A stretch of DNA of 19,121 bases from Chryseobacterium gleum (GTDB taxonomy: Bacteria; Bacteroidota; Bacteroidia; Flavobacteriales_D; Crocinitomicaceae), in contig CAMCQL010000016.1 of NCBI GenBank assembly GCA_945877005.1, forward strand, positions 1-19,121. The letters run 5' to 3'. The first letter of the stretch is position 1. Each line of letters opens with the position of its first letter. The translations under genes were made by a program, and so were the position numbers. The notes below the pieces were generated by a model. That model made no database searches, was not told the DNA's origin, and saw only the letters and a program-made list of their open reading frames with translations. Positions 1-8,855 of this stretch are shown here, in pieces.

Positions 1-2513
1 GTAATCTCTTTCACCCTCAATTTTGTCACTTGATTTCCCTGAGCTTTTAATCCTTTTACATCAATTAAATCGGTGATATTAATGATATTATCTGGTAAAT
101 TTTTTGTTTCCTTTAATAATTTATTGTAGATGACACGTACTTCCGGACGGAACGAGGTAGACACTAAATCCATATAAGAACCCTCTGTTTCTGATATAAA
201 TAGAACTTTTTTATCTGAGGTGATTTCGCATAAAAAACGTTTTACATAAGGCATTTCTTTGTCTGCATCGAAATATACGGTAGAAATTGGACGTCGCGGA
301 ACCCATTTTTCAATGTGAATCATATCTTCGTCAAAGTGATTTGCTAAATCAAAACTAGACAACCGATATTCACCCGATTTATACAAGGTTAAAATCCTAT
401 CAGAACCCTTGAATGAACCTAAAAACTTACCTCTTCCTTCATCATTCAAACGGCCAACTATTGTGTCATACCAAATTTTACGTGCAGCAAGTGTAGAACC
501 ACCTACTTCTTTTTGGATGATTTTTTGTACAATTTCTTTCGTAACCCTATTTCCTGCAGACGAACGAGATTTAATGATCATATCCCCAAAATCAATGTCA
601 AAACGCAAACGTTTCAAATGAGGACGAGGACGCAGCATGACAGTAACAATTTCTTTTTCACCATTCGGATGTACAGAAAAATAAAGCAATTTACTTCCTT
701 TTGTTCCTCTGGTTAAATCGTATTCCGTATCTCTTGTAATTGAATTGACATAGAAACGCTTCATCATCGTTGGACCACCTATTCCATCTTGATACATCAT
801 ATGGTAAATTGTACGTGTATCGCCTCTTTTCCATACATCTGCATGTATAATTTCTTTACCAACAAATTTCTTATCTGAAATCTTAGTAATCATCATTTTC
901 CCTGTACTAAAAAAAACTATAATATCATCAATTTCAGAACAATCGTTGACAGCTTCTGTTTTTTTCAGTCCCCACCCGATGAATCCTTCCTCAACATCTA
1001 CATATAATTTACGATTAGCGATGATTACTTTTGATGCAGCAATTGTATCAAAAATCTTAATTTCAGTTTTTCGTTCGCGACCTTCGCCAAAACGCTTTTT
1101 TAAATCCTTATAATATTCAATCGCATACTCCGTCAAATGGGCTAATTTATCTTTTACCGTAGCCATTTCCTCCTCTAATTTCACTATCGCTTCATCCGCT
1201 TTATCACTATCAAAACGAGTAATTCGAATCATTTGAATTTGAGTCAGTCGTAATAAATCTTCCGCAACAATTTCACGCATGAATCGCTCCTTAAATGGTT
1301 CAAAACGCTTAAATAAATAAGCATATAAACTATCTCGATCTGCGTAATGTTTGAAATCAATATACATTTCTTCTTGAATGAATATTTTTTCCAATGTGGA
1401 GAAATGCCATGCTTGCATCAATTCAAGCAAACGAATTTCAAGCTCCCATTTCAATAATTGAACTGTATTATCCGTATTCACTCTTAAAATCTCACTAACA
1501 CCAATGAAACGTGGTTTATCTACGTCAATGATTGAAGCATTCGGAGAAATTGAAACTTCACAATCTGTAAATGCATACAAAGCATCTAATGTTTTATCTG
1601 GAGATACTCCGGGAGCAAGATGAATAATTATCTCCGCATTTGCAGAGGTATTATCTTCAATTTTCCGAACTTTAATTTTCCCTTTGTCATTCGCTTTAAT
1701 AATTGATTCTATCAAAGAACCCGTATTTGTTCCGAAAGGTATTTCTGTTACAACTAAAGTTTTGTTGTCAAATTTTTTAATTTTCGCACGAACACGAACT
1801 TTACCTCCCCTTAAACCATCATTGTAATTGCTGAAATCCGCCATACCTCCTGTTAGAAAATCAGGAAATATTTCAACTTTTTTACCTCTCAAATGATTGA
1901 TAGATTGATCAATCAATTCAATAAAATTGTGTGGTAATATCTTACATGCCATCCCAACTGCAATACCTTCAGTACCTTGAGCTAATAACAACGGAAACTT
2001 AACAGGAAGTTGTTGTGGCTCCTTGTTACGACCATCATAACTCGCTAACCAATTTGTCGTCTTTGAATTAAAAACTACATGATTTGCAAATTTGGATAAT
2101 CGCGCTTCAATATATCTGGCTGCTGCTGCACCATCCCCTGTCAAGGTATTCCCCCAGTTCCCTTGACAATCTATCAAAATATCTTTTTGTCCTAACTGAA
2201 CTAAAGCATCTCCAATAGAAGCATCCCCATGCGGATGATACTTCATCGTATTCCCAATAATATTAGCTACCTTATTGTAACGACCATCATCCAATTCTTT
2301 CATTGAATGTAAAATTCGTCGTTGTACAGGTTTTAATCCATCAAATAATGCTGGGACTGCACGTTCTAAGATTACATAAGAAGCGTAATCTAAAAACCAA
2401 TTTTCATACAATCCATTTAGAGGAATAATTTTATCATCCACTTTCGCCTTTTCAAAGGGATTAAATTCCTCTTTGTTACTTGCATTTAAATCTTCAATTT
2501 CGTCTTCTGCCAT
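1..2513 (-). CDS. parC: DNA topoisomerase IV (type IIA) subunit A, 3' end beyond left edge
   Basis: This is the DNA-cleaving subunit, which with ParE forms an ATP-driven topoisomerase that decatenates or relaxes chromosomal DNA. The frame is open from ATG at 2513 to the left edge (837 codons), so the C-terminus is missing. The N-terminal breakage-reunion domain shows the winged-helix segment KYHPHGDASIGDALV (about residues 91-105) and the active-site context AAARYIEAR, in which Tyr134 is the predicted nucleophile that attacks DNA. The C-terminal part continues as the beta-pinwheel region. The codon matching E. coli GyrA Ser83 / ParC Ser80 encodes Ala98, while the acidic position is kept as Asp102. 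The start lies 2 bases after the parE stop, so the two subunits are surely cotranscribed. It could be named GyrA by some pipelines, but the sequence style and the directly adjacent ParE favour topoisomerase IV. Confidence 0.95.
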   Translation of the reverse strand, partial: MAEDEIEDLNASNKEEFNPFEKAKVDDKIIPLNGLYENWFLDYASYVILERAVPALFDGLKPVQRRILHSMKELDDGRYNKVANIIGNTMKYHPHGDASIGDALVQLGQKDILIDCQGNWGNTLTGDGAAAARYIEARLSKFANHVVFNSKTTNWLASYDGRNKEPQQLPVKFPLLLAQGTEGIAVGMACKILPHNFIELIDQSINHLRGKKVEIFPDFLTGGMADFSNYNDGLRGGKVRVRAKIKKFDNKTLVVTEIPFGTNTGSLIESIIKANDKGKIKVRKIEDNTSANAEIIIHLAPGVSPDKTLDALYAFTDCEVSISPNASIIDVDKPRFIGVSEILRVNTDNTVQLLKWELEIRLLELMQAWHFSTLEKIFIQEEMYIDFKHYADRDSLYAYLFKRFEPFKERFMREIVAEDLLRLTQIQMIRITRFDSDKADEAIVKLEEEMATVKDKLAHLTEYAIEYYKDLKKRFGEGRERKTEIKIFDTIAASKVIIANRKLYVDVEEGFIGWGLKKTEAVNDCSEIDDIIVFFSTGKMMITKISDKKFVGKEIIHADVWKRGDTRTIYHMMYQDGIGGPTMMKRFYVNSITRDTEYDLTRGTKGSKLLYFSVHPNGEKEIVTVMLRPRPHLKRLRFDIDFGDMIIKSRSSAGNRVTKEIVQKIIQKEVGGSTLAARKIWYDTIVGRLNDEGRGKFLGSFKGSDRILTLYKSGEYRLSSFDLANHFDEDMIHIEKWVPRRPISTVYFDADKEMPYVKRFLCEITSDKKVLFISETEGSYMDLVSTSFRPEVRVIYNKLLKETKNLPDNIINITDLIDVKGLKAQGNQVTKLRVKEI

Positions 2514-2515
2514 AA

Positions 2516-4411
2516 TTAAGATGCAATTTCTTCTGTTTCATCAGTACCTTGCAATTTATCTTTTGCAATTTCTTCTTCTAAATCTTTTTCAACGCGTAAA
2601 TTATCGATAATAAAATCTTGACGCTCCGGTGTGTTTTTACCCATGTAATACGATAAAATCTCATCAATCGATGCTTCTTTTGAAAGAATAACTGGTTCTA
2701 AACGAATATCTTCTCCAATGAAATGTTTGAATTCATCGGGAGATATCTCACCTAATCCTTTAAATCGGGTAATTTCAGGATTCTTTCCTAACTCATTTAT
2801 GGCATTTCTACGTTCTTCCTCGGAATAACAATAAATCGTTTTTTTCTTATTTCTAACTCGAAACAAAGGGGTTTGGAGCACATAGACATGATTACGTTTG
2901 ACCAAATCCGGGAAAAATCGAAGGAAAAATGTCAACAATAACAATCGAATATGCATCCCATCGACATCCGCATCAGTAGCTATAACAATTTTGTTATACC
3001 TTAAATTATCCATGTCCTCTTCAATATCCAAGGCCGCTTGAATAAGATTGAACTCTTCATTTTCGTATACCACTTTTTTCGTTAAACCAAAACAATTTAA
3101 CGGTTTTCCTCTCAATGAAAAAACTGCTTGTGTATTCACATCTCTCGATTTTGTAATCGAACCACTTGCAGAGTCCCCCTCAGTTATAAATAAAGTAGTT
3201 TGCTCTCTTCTTTCATCTTTCAAATCAGGAAAATGAATGCGACAATCTCTCAATTTTTTATTATGTAAACTAGACTTTTTAGCCCTATCACGTGCTAATT
3301 TTCGGATACCAGATAATTCTTTTCGTTCTCTTTCAGACTGCTTGATTTTTTTCTCAATTGTCTCTGCTATTTGTGGATTTCGATGTAAATAATTGTCTAA
3401 TTTATCTTTTAAGAAATCATTAATAAACGAACGCATTGATTGTCCTCCAGGCTCAATCTCTTGTGATCCTAATTTTGTTTTAGTTTGTGATTCAAAAACA
3501 GGTTCTACCACTTTGACTGCAATAGCTGCTACGATTGATTGTCGGATATCTGAAGCATCGTAATTTTTATTGTAAAAATCTCGAATAACTTTTGCAATCG
3601 ATTCACGGAAAGCACTTTGATGAGTACCTCCCTGTGTTGTATGTTGCCCATTTACAAATGAATAGTAATCTTCACCATAAGTTTTCCCATGTGTAAATGC
3701 AACTTCTATGTCGTCTCCTTCTAGATGAATGATTGGATACAAAGGATCCCCATCCATATTGTCATCCAAAAGATCTTTTAATCCATCTTTAGATTGGTAC
3801 TTATCTCCGTTGTAATAAATAGCTAAACCTCTATTTAAGTAACAATAATTCCAAAACATCTTAATTAAGTAAGGTGCTTTGAAATTATATTTTTTAAATA
3901 TTTGTTCGTCTGGCCAAAACTCAACATAGGTACCATTTTGTTCCTCCGTTGCCACAACTTCTTTCTCTTCGGCTAACTCCCCTCGCACAAAAGTAGCTTC
4001 TTTTCTTTTGCCATCTCTCACAGCATAGAGCATGAACTTAGAACTCAAAGCATTTACCGCCTTCGTACCGACACCATTCAGTCCAACTGATTTTTTAAAT
4101 GCTTTAGAATCATATTTTCCTCCGGTATTCATTTTAGAAACAACTTCTACAACTTTACCAAGTGGAATTCCTCGACCGTAATCACGAACTGTGACTTTTC
4201 CGTCCTTAACTTTTATATCAATGCGTTTCCCGTTTCCCATTACAAATTCGTCGATACAGTTATCCACGACTTCCTTAACGAGAATATAAATACCATCATC
4301 TGCAGCTGCGCCATCTCCAAGTTTACCGATATACATCCCTGGACGTAATCGAATATGCTCTTTCCAATCTAACGATCGAATATTATCTTCTGTATACTGA
4401 TTTTCAGACAT
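2516..4411 (-). CDS. parE: DNA topoisomerase IV (type IIA) subunit B, ATPase
   Basis: This is the ATPase subunit that drives strand passage together with ParC; 631 residues is normal for ParE. The N-terminal GHKL ATPase domain has EVVDNCIDE (Glu47 the likely general base, Asn51 the Mg ligand), DYGRGIP (residues 77-83) and the glycine-rich lid VGLNGVGTKAVNALS (from about 109). The central transducer domain follows. The TOPRIM domain has TEGDSASGS with Glu411, the DADVDG metal-binding triad (Asp480, Asp482, Asp484), and the late RFKGLGE motif. In the DxGRG motif the usual Asn is Tyr78, which I recall as common in Bacteroidota ParE. It is the first gene of the parE-parC unit, and a TAATTTTG promoter-like box lies 23 bases upstream of the ATG. 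Confidence 0.96.
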   Translation of the reverse strand: MSENQYTEDNIRSLDWKEHIRLRPGMYIGKLGDGAAADDGIYILVKEVVDNCIDEFVMGNGKRIDIKVKDGKVTVRDYGRGIPLGKVVEVVSKMNTGGKYDSKAFKKSVGLNGVGTKAVNALSSKFMLYAVRDGKRKEATFVRGELAEEKEVVATEEQNGTYVEFWPDEQIFKKYNFKAPYLIKMFWNYCYLNRGLAIYYNGDKYQSKDGLKDLLDDNMDGDPLYPIIHLEGDDIEVAFTHGKTYGEDYYSFVNGQHTTQGGTHQSAFRESIAKVIRDFYNKNYDASDIRQSIVAAIAVKVVEPVFESQTKTKLGSQEIEPGGQSMRSFINDFLKDKLDNYLHRNPQIAETIEKKIKQSERERKELSGIRKLARDRAKKSSLHNKKLRDCRIHFPDLKDERREQTTLFITEGDSASGSITKSRDVNTQAVFSLRGKPLNCFGLTKKVVYENEEFNLIQAALDIEEDMDNLRYNKIVIATDADVDGMHIRLLLLTFFLRFFPDLVKRNHVYVLQTPLFRVRNKKKTIYCYSEEERRNAINELGKNPEITRFKGLGEISPDEFKHFIGEDIRLEPVILSKEASIDEILSYYMGKNTPERQDFIIDNLRVEKDLEEEIAKDKLQGTDETEEIAS

Positions 4412-4434
4412 TCTAAATTGATTTAAGCAACCTT

Positions 4435-4442
4435 CAAAATTA
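4435..4442 (-). promoter_or_regulatory. Candidate Bacteroidota -7 box for parE-parC
   Basis: On the minus strand the sequence reads TAATTTTG, an exact match to the TAnnTTTG -7 element known from Bacteroides and Flavobacterium. It ends 23 bases before the parE ATG. No convincing -33 TTTG lies at the usual distance. The same octamer sits 22 bases before the T9SS cargo gene at 6719. Confidence 0.5.
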
Positions 4443-4488
4443 TATTAGAAAGGAATCTAATTTGCTTGATTTTTCAATACTTTTAAAC

Positions 4489-4515
4489 GTTAATTAGTTG
4501 AAAACACTAATTAAC
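4489..4515. repeat. Perfect 9-bp inverted repeat upstream of parE
   Basis: GTTAATTAG (4489-4497) and CTAATTAAC (4507-4515) are perfect reverse complements around a 9-base spacer. The dyad lies upstream of the candidate parE promoter and downstream of the terminator of the T9SS cargo gene. It could be an operator or a weak RNA hairpin. The composition is very AT-rich, so chance is possible. Confidence 0.55.
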
Positions 4516-4535
4516 AATCGTTAGCATTTGAAAAT

Positions 4536-4561
4536 TTAACTAAAAATTTTACTTTAGTTAA
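4536..4561. repeat. Second perfect 9-bp inverted repeat upstream of parE
   Basis: TTAACTAAA (4536-4544) pairs perfectly with TTTAGTTAA (4553-4561) across an 8-base spacer. It lies 20 bases from the dyad at 4489-4515 and shares the TTAGTT core with it (TTAGTTGA at 4495-4502, TTAGTTAA at 4554-4561). Two such perfect dyads in one short intergenic region suggest protein binding sites, but function is unproven. Confidence 0.55.
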
Positions 4562-4575
4562 TGCAGTAAAATGAT

Positions 4576-4615
4576 TTAAAAAACAAAAGGTGCTTCTATT
4601 GAGTAGAAACACCTT
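4576..4615 (-). terminator. Rho-independent terminator of the T9SS cargo gene
   Basis: AAGGTG-C-TTCTA (4587-4598) pairs with TAGAA-A-CACCTT (4604-4615) around the loop TTGAG, with a single C/A mismatch in a 12-bp stem. Read on the minus strand, the hairpin is followed by a T-rich run with seven T in eight positions around 4577-4588. It starts about 29 bases after the stop codon of the gene ending at 4644. Confidence 0.8.
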
Positions 4616-4643
4616 CTAAGTAATAAATGAAAATGAAAGATTC

Positions 4644-6719
4644 TTAATCTAACTTTACAACTCTTTTATGAACACTTCCTTTAGAAGTTTGAATTGAAAC
4701 ATTGTAAACTCCATTAGGATATTGACTCAAATCAAAACTCACTTCAGAATTACCAATTACCAACTCTGAACAAACAATTTTCCCTTCCATATTCAAAATT
4801 TCAATTCGAACTTTATCATTGTTTGCTTGCCATTCAATCGTAAGAATTGATTTTAAGGGATTCGGATACAATTTTAAACCAGGCATCACAAATGTTTCAT
4901 ATGAAGCAGGTTCATCTATTTGTCTTCGAACTAAACGAACATGTAAAGAATCAAACTTATTGATACTTGTTACACTTCCATCTGTAAATGACTTAGAAAC
5001 TGCAGTTGTCAAATCTGTTTCATTGGAAGTCCAATAGTTTTTATTCAACTTAAATCCACCGATTGAATCTTTCGCACTAAACACTTTTTTCATTTCCTTC
5101 TCTGAAGGTAAAAACCAATCTTTTTTTCCATTTCCAGAGAAGATATCACAAATATTTGCTGCATAATCGGCTTGCCCCTGTTTCAAAACAATGTATTTTG
5201 TATTAGTATCTCCTAAGGTTCCTTTTACATTTGTCTCAATGTAGTTTTCTACCGCCCAAGGGTATTCTCCAATATCATTCACCATAATTTCTAACCAATA
5301 ATCATCTTCTTTTTCAATAGTTTCATTGTTGAATTTTGTAATAAACGTTTTATATGGAGTAACTAAATTTTTGATCACAAATACATCTCTTAATCCTTTC
5401 CCCTCTAACTTTGGATTTTCAAACCCATAATTAGACTCAAACAAACCACATACAACCACATTGTCATTCGTGTCGATTGCCAATGCCGCACCGAAATCTT
5501 TTCCACTACCACCAAAACGAGTAGTATACTTCGTAGTACCTAGAGAATCTATTCGGATTAAAAAAGCATCTCTAGAAGTTTTACCATTTACATTTAATAC
5601 TGATTTATCAGCTACTGTACCGTTACCAATTTCAAAACCTTCACCAATAAAAATACCCGTTATATACACATTTCTATAACGATCAATCACAATTGATTTC
5701 GCGTCATCACTTTGCTTGTTACCTCCAAATTGTCTCGCCCACATTAAATCACCACTTAAATTATATTGAGCAACAAAAAAATCAGCAGTACCTTTTGACA
5801 ACATTGAAGTTGGACCAAATTTAATACGTTCTTCAAATCTTCCAGATACAATAATATCATTTGCTCTTACAACCAATGCTGTAATAAAATCGTTTTTAAT
5901 ACCATCAATTTGTTTAACCCAAACAAAATCACCATTGGAGCTAATCTTCATTAAAAACCCATCTTGATACTCTAAAGACGAAGACAATTTTACTTCTGCA
6001 GCACTTGGATCAAAATCAACATTTGCGCCCAAAAAATTACCTGCAACATAGATATTAGCTTGCTCATCATTGGTCATTGTCACCAATTGAATTGTTTCAT
6101 TCCCACCAACTTGTTTCAACCACACCAGCTCACCATCCACATTTCTTCTTTCTACAAAAACAGCTCCATCTGTTGTAATTCCTGTAAAATAAAGAATATC
6201 ATTTACTACTTTACCAAATGTATAAACTCTATTATTATCTGCTTGAATGGTTTTAACATCGAGAACATTCCCTCTCAAATCAAGTGTAGCAATAAAATAG
6301 GCAAACTTACCTGTACTGGTTATTTTTTTTACACCAAAGTCAACTTCTTTTTCAAAGTAACCAAGTACATAAACTTTTTCATTTGTTACAGATAAACCCA
6401 CAATTGAATCCAAGCCTGTTCCACCAAAAGCTTTTGCCCAAGCTTGATTACCAAATACATTGGTTTTTGTGATGTAAATATCTTGAAGTCCCTGACTCTT
6501 TTTGATGTTGTATTTTAATGTATCTACATTTAAATCTAATTCACTTTCAAAATTACCTGACATGTAAACATTCCCTTCTTGATCCAATTGTAAAAAAGAA
6601 ATTGAATCGTTCGAAGCACTTGATAGCGCTCCTGCCCACTCCATTTTAGGGAGTTTTTGAGAAAATGTGAAGACGCTAACAATTATAAAAACAACGAATA
6701 AACTAAAGTTTTTGATCAT
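4644..6719 (-). CDS. Secreted beta-propeller-like repeat protein with DUF1566-like domain and T9SS sorting tail
   Basis: This is a predicted exported protein of 691 residues; its function is not known. Residues 1-20 form a signal peptide (hydrophobic FVVFIIVSVFTFSQ). About residues 40-460 hold several imperfect repeats of roughly 50 residues, with the pattern Y-x-x-G-x-F ... FxxKxxxxGxxxWxKQxGG, resembling SBBP-type beta-propeller repeats. Residues about 509-600 look like a DUF1566/Lcl C-terminal domain: KKDWFLPSEKEM, then NYWTSNE and HVRLVRR. Residues 612-691 are a type A T9SS C-terminal domain (LKLYPNPLKS, NMEGKIV, YPNGVYNVSI, ending KRVVKLD), which predicts export through the type IX system and release or attachment at the cell surface. 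The gene has its own candidate promoter and a good terminator, so it is probably monocistronic. Domain names rest on motif recognition only. Confidence 0.85.
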   Translation of the reverse strand: MIKNFSLFVVFIIVSVFTFSQKLPKMEWAGALSSASNDSISFLQLDQEGNVYMSGNFESELDLNVDTLKYNIKKSQGLQDIYITKTNVFGNQAWAKAFGGTGLDSIVGLSVTNEKVYVLGYFEKEVDFGVKKITSTGKFAYFIATLDLRGNVLDVKTIQADNNRVYTFGKVVNDILYFTGITTDGAVFVERRNVDGELVWLKQVGGNETIQLVTMTNDEQANIYVAGNFLGANVDFDPSAAEVKLSSSLEYQDGFLMKISSNGDFVWVKQIDGIKNDFITALVVRANDIIVSGRFEERIKFGPTSMLSKGTADFFVAQYNLSGDLMWARQFGGNKQSDDAKSIVIDRYRNVYITGIFIGEGFEIGNGTVADKSVLNVNGKTSRDAFLIRIDSLGTTKYTTRFGGSGKDFGAALAIDTNDNVVVCGLFESNYGFENPKLEGKGLRDVFVIKNLVTPYKTFITKFNNETIEKEDDYWLEIMVNDIGEYPWAVENYIETNVKGTLGDTNTKYIVLKQGQADYAANICDIFSGNGKKDWFLPSEKEMKKVFSAKDSIGGFKLNKNYWTSNETDLTTAVSKSFTDGSVTSINKFDSLHVRLVRRQIDEPASYETFVMPGLKLYPNPLKSILTIEWQANNDKVRIEILNMEGKIVCSELVIGNSEVSFDLSQYPNGVYNVSIQTSKGSVHKRVVKLD

Positions 6720-6741
6720 AACTATTTTTTTTATTTGAGAA

Positions 6742-6749
6742 CAAAATTA
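6742..6749 (-). promoter_or_regulatory. Candidate -7 box for the T9SS cargo gene
   Basis: The minus strand reads TAATTTTG, an exact TAnnTTTG match ending 22 bases before the ATG at 6719. The octamer and its spacing match those in front of parE. It sits in the 55-base gap after comEC, suggesting the cargo gene is not dependent on comEC transcription. No clear -33 element is seen. Confidence 0.45.
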
Positions 6750-6774
6750 CAAAAACAAATAGTCGAAACTAAAT

Positions 6775-8769
6775 TTATTTTAATCTAAAATTTAACTCTT
6801 TTAAACTATTCAACGGATAATAAAAAGACTTAAAATTATTTAATGAATTTGATGTGTTTTTAGATCGGTCAGATTTATACATTCGAACTGTTTTATTTCG
6901 AAGTTGTAATTGAATAAAATTGTAATTATTTTTAATCTCTAAAGGAAATGAAGTATTTATAGACGCTACTTTTTCCAAGTCATATAAATTATAAAATTCT
7001 GATTTACCAGGATAAACACTTGAAAAATTTTGAGCAATCTTCTTGATTTTATTTGGAACATTTCCACCAGAATTTCTTGCATAAATAAAGTAATTCATCG
7101 AATTATGTCGCACGACAGAAAGTGGTTGTTTACCTGGCAGTATAAATAGCTTTTCACTTACAAGATTTTGATATCTTGAATAAAATAAACTACTAAACTG
7201 AAAAAATGAAAGAAAAAGAACCCCATTAAAAAGACGATTGTTTTTATTCGCATAAAAATAAATTAATGCAATTATAATCAAATATAAAACGATCACTTGT
7301 ACCCAGTTTAATTCAAAACCAGAAGCTACTGCGTAAGGCAGTGCACTAATTTTAGTGATGATAAAAATCATGAATAAAAAAACTTTTTGTAAAATATACG
7401 ACAAGAAAATTTTCAATGGAACAACCCAATAAAACACAAATAAAACACAGCCAACCAACAATATAACAAAAGAAAAAGCCATCAAGGCTAAATTTGTTAC
7501 AATAAAATAATTCGGAAATTGATGAAAATAATATAGCGTTAACGGGAGCGTTGTAATTTGTGCTGCAATTCCAACCATTGTACCTTCGTAAGCCGTCATT
7601 ACCCACTTATTTTTGAATGTAATTAATTTAACAAGTTCTGGATATAGAATAAATATTCCGAATAGAGCAGCATATGAAAGTTGGAACCCCACGTCGTATA
7701 AAAAACTAGGATTCCATAGCAAAATAAGAATTGCTGAAAAAAACAAACTATTGATATCAATATATCTCCTACCTGTTAAGGTTGATAACGATAAAATAGT
7801 GAACATCACCACCGATCTTACTACAGAAGCAGACAGTCCAGTCAAGGCAGCATAAATCCAAACTAAAATTAGCGCGAAAATTACTGCTTGATATTTAGAA
7901 ATAAACCTTGAAAAAAGACTCAAACACTTTGTTAACAATTGAACTAAAATACCAATATGTAATCCGGAAACAGCTAAGATATGCATTGCACCAGTAGAGC
8001 TGAATTTTGAAAGCATTTGCGAATCAATATCAGATCGATCTCCTAATAAAAATCCTTTTGCAAGCGAAGCAGCTTGTCCTGAGAGATCATTTTCTAACGC
8101 AGACAATAACTTGCTTCTGAAAGAATTTAATAGCTGAGTTATATTCAAGAAACTGATTTTATTAATTTTCTTAAAGTTTTCATTTTGAACAAATCCCATA
8201 TATTGAATCCCTTTTCTATTCCAATAATTTTTCACATCAAAAGCGCCCGGTGTTTCATCCGATTTGATTTTTTCTAACTCTGTAAAAACAACGATATTCT
8301 CTCCTTGGCTAATAGTTTGATTCGGATCATTTATAATCAAAAACAATTTAGAATTCAAAGACTTAAACTGATTGTTTTCAATGTAAGAATTTACTTCCAA
8401 CACTACTTTAGCATAGCCAGAAATTGAATAATTACACTCATCTACCTTACCCGTAAATTTAATTCCTCGATGTTCATGAATTTTTGTGTGATAACCAAGA
8501 TTATTAATATGTAAGAAATTCAAGAAATAACCACAAGAAAAGAAAAGAACTAAAATCACGCAACTTTGAAGCATTCTATTTATAGATTTCTTATTCACTA
8601 AAAAAAGAATTATAAAAAAAAGTTGAATCAAGCTAACTCCTATCAAAGTAAAGAAAAGAATATTATTTTCATCGAGAGATGAGCAAATTATCCCACAAGA
8701 AACCATTGTAAAAACCCAAAAAACAGGATAAAGAAAAAATTTCATTTGTAAAAAAGTTATTAAATCCAA
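6775..8769 (-). CDS. comEC: ComEC/Rec2-family DNA internalisation channel
   Basis: This is an inner-membrane protein that in competent bacteria moves single-stranded DNA into the cytoplasm. It has 664 residues. The N-terminus has paired membrane helices (about 10-75), followed by a DUF4131-like OB-fold stretch to about residue 190 that includes GAFDVKNYWNRKGIQYMGFV. The competence domain then carries the hallmark GDRSDID and AVSGLHIG (His271) and a run of hydrophobic helices to about residue 510. The last 150 residues are soluble but show no HxHxDH motif, so the C-terminal metallo-beta-lactamase domain of Bacillus ComEC is absent; this shorter form is usual in Bacteroidota. ATG at 8769 is the longest start; the Met nine codons in (8745) is an alternative. 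It is divergent from thrS, and no competence partner genes are in view. Confidence 0.9.
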   Translation of the reverse strand: MDLITFLQMKFFLYPVFWVFTMVSCGIICSSLDENNILFFTLIGVSLIQLFFIILFLVNKKSINRMLQSCVILVLFFSCGYFLNFLHINNLGYHTKIHEHRGIKFTGKVDECNYSISGYAKVVLEVNSYIENNQFKSLNSKLFLIINDPNQTISQGENIVVFTELEKIKSDETPGAFDVKNYWNRKGIQYMGFVQNENFKKINKISFLNITQLLNSFRSKLLSALENDLSGQAASLAKGFLLGDRSDIDSQMLSKFSSTGAMHILAVSGLHIGILVQLLTKCLSLFSRFISKYQAVIFALILVWIYAALTGLSASVVRSVVMFTILSLSTLTGRRYIDINSLFFSAILILLWNPSFLYDVGFQLSYAALFGIFILYPELVKLITFKNKWVMTAYEGTMVGIAAQITTLPLTLYYFHQFPNYFIVTNLALMAFSFVILLVGCVLFVFYWVVPLKIFLSYILQKVFLFMIFIITKISALPYAVASGFELNWVQVIVLYLIIIALIYFYANKNNRLFNGVLFLSFFQFSSLFYSRYQNLVSEKLFILPGKQPLSVVRHNSMNYFIYARNSGGNVPNKIKKIAQNFSSVYPGKSEFYNLYDLEKVASINTSFPLEIKNNYNFIQLQLRNKTVRMYKSDRSKNTSNSLNNFKSFYYPLNSLKELNFRLK

Positions 8770-8828
8770 TCGAAAAAAAATATATCTACTTTATGGGCTT
8801 CATATTTTTAATAATTCATTGAATAAAG

Positions 8829-8836
8829 TATATTTG
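8829..8836 (+). promoter_or_regulatory. Candidate -7 box for the thrS-infC-rpmI-rplT operon
   Basis: TATATTTG matches TAnnTTTG exactly and ends 19 bases before the thrS ATG, implying a leader of only about a dozen bases. The same octamer precedes tgt. No TTG or TTTG is seen at a normal -33 distance. With so short a leader there is no room for a T-box or attenuator upstream of thrS. Confidence 0.45.
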
Positions 8837-8855
8837 TCTACAAAAATATTAAATA

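Noticed and set aside
409..716. Two short plus-strand frames inside the left-hand gene
   Set aside because: They lie antisense to the parC coding frame, which is continuous and strongly conserved in content.
6060..6395. 111-codon open frame on the plus strand with many Ile, Asn and Cys residues
   Set aside because: It is antisense to the T9SS cargo gene, whose minus-strand frame shows clear repeats across this region; the composition is typical of an antisense shadow in AT-rich DNA.
6777..6791. ATTTTA-ATC-TAAAAT dyad at the end of comEC as a terminator
   Set aside because: The six A/T pairs overlap the stop codon region and no proper T tract follows on the minus strand.
8841..8848. TATTTTTG on the minus strand as a comEC promoter box
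   Set aside because: It matches TAnnTTTG but lies 71 bases before the comEC ATG and overlaps the presumed thrS start region; in such AT-rich sequence a single match is weak.
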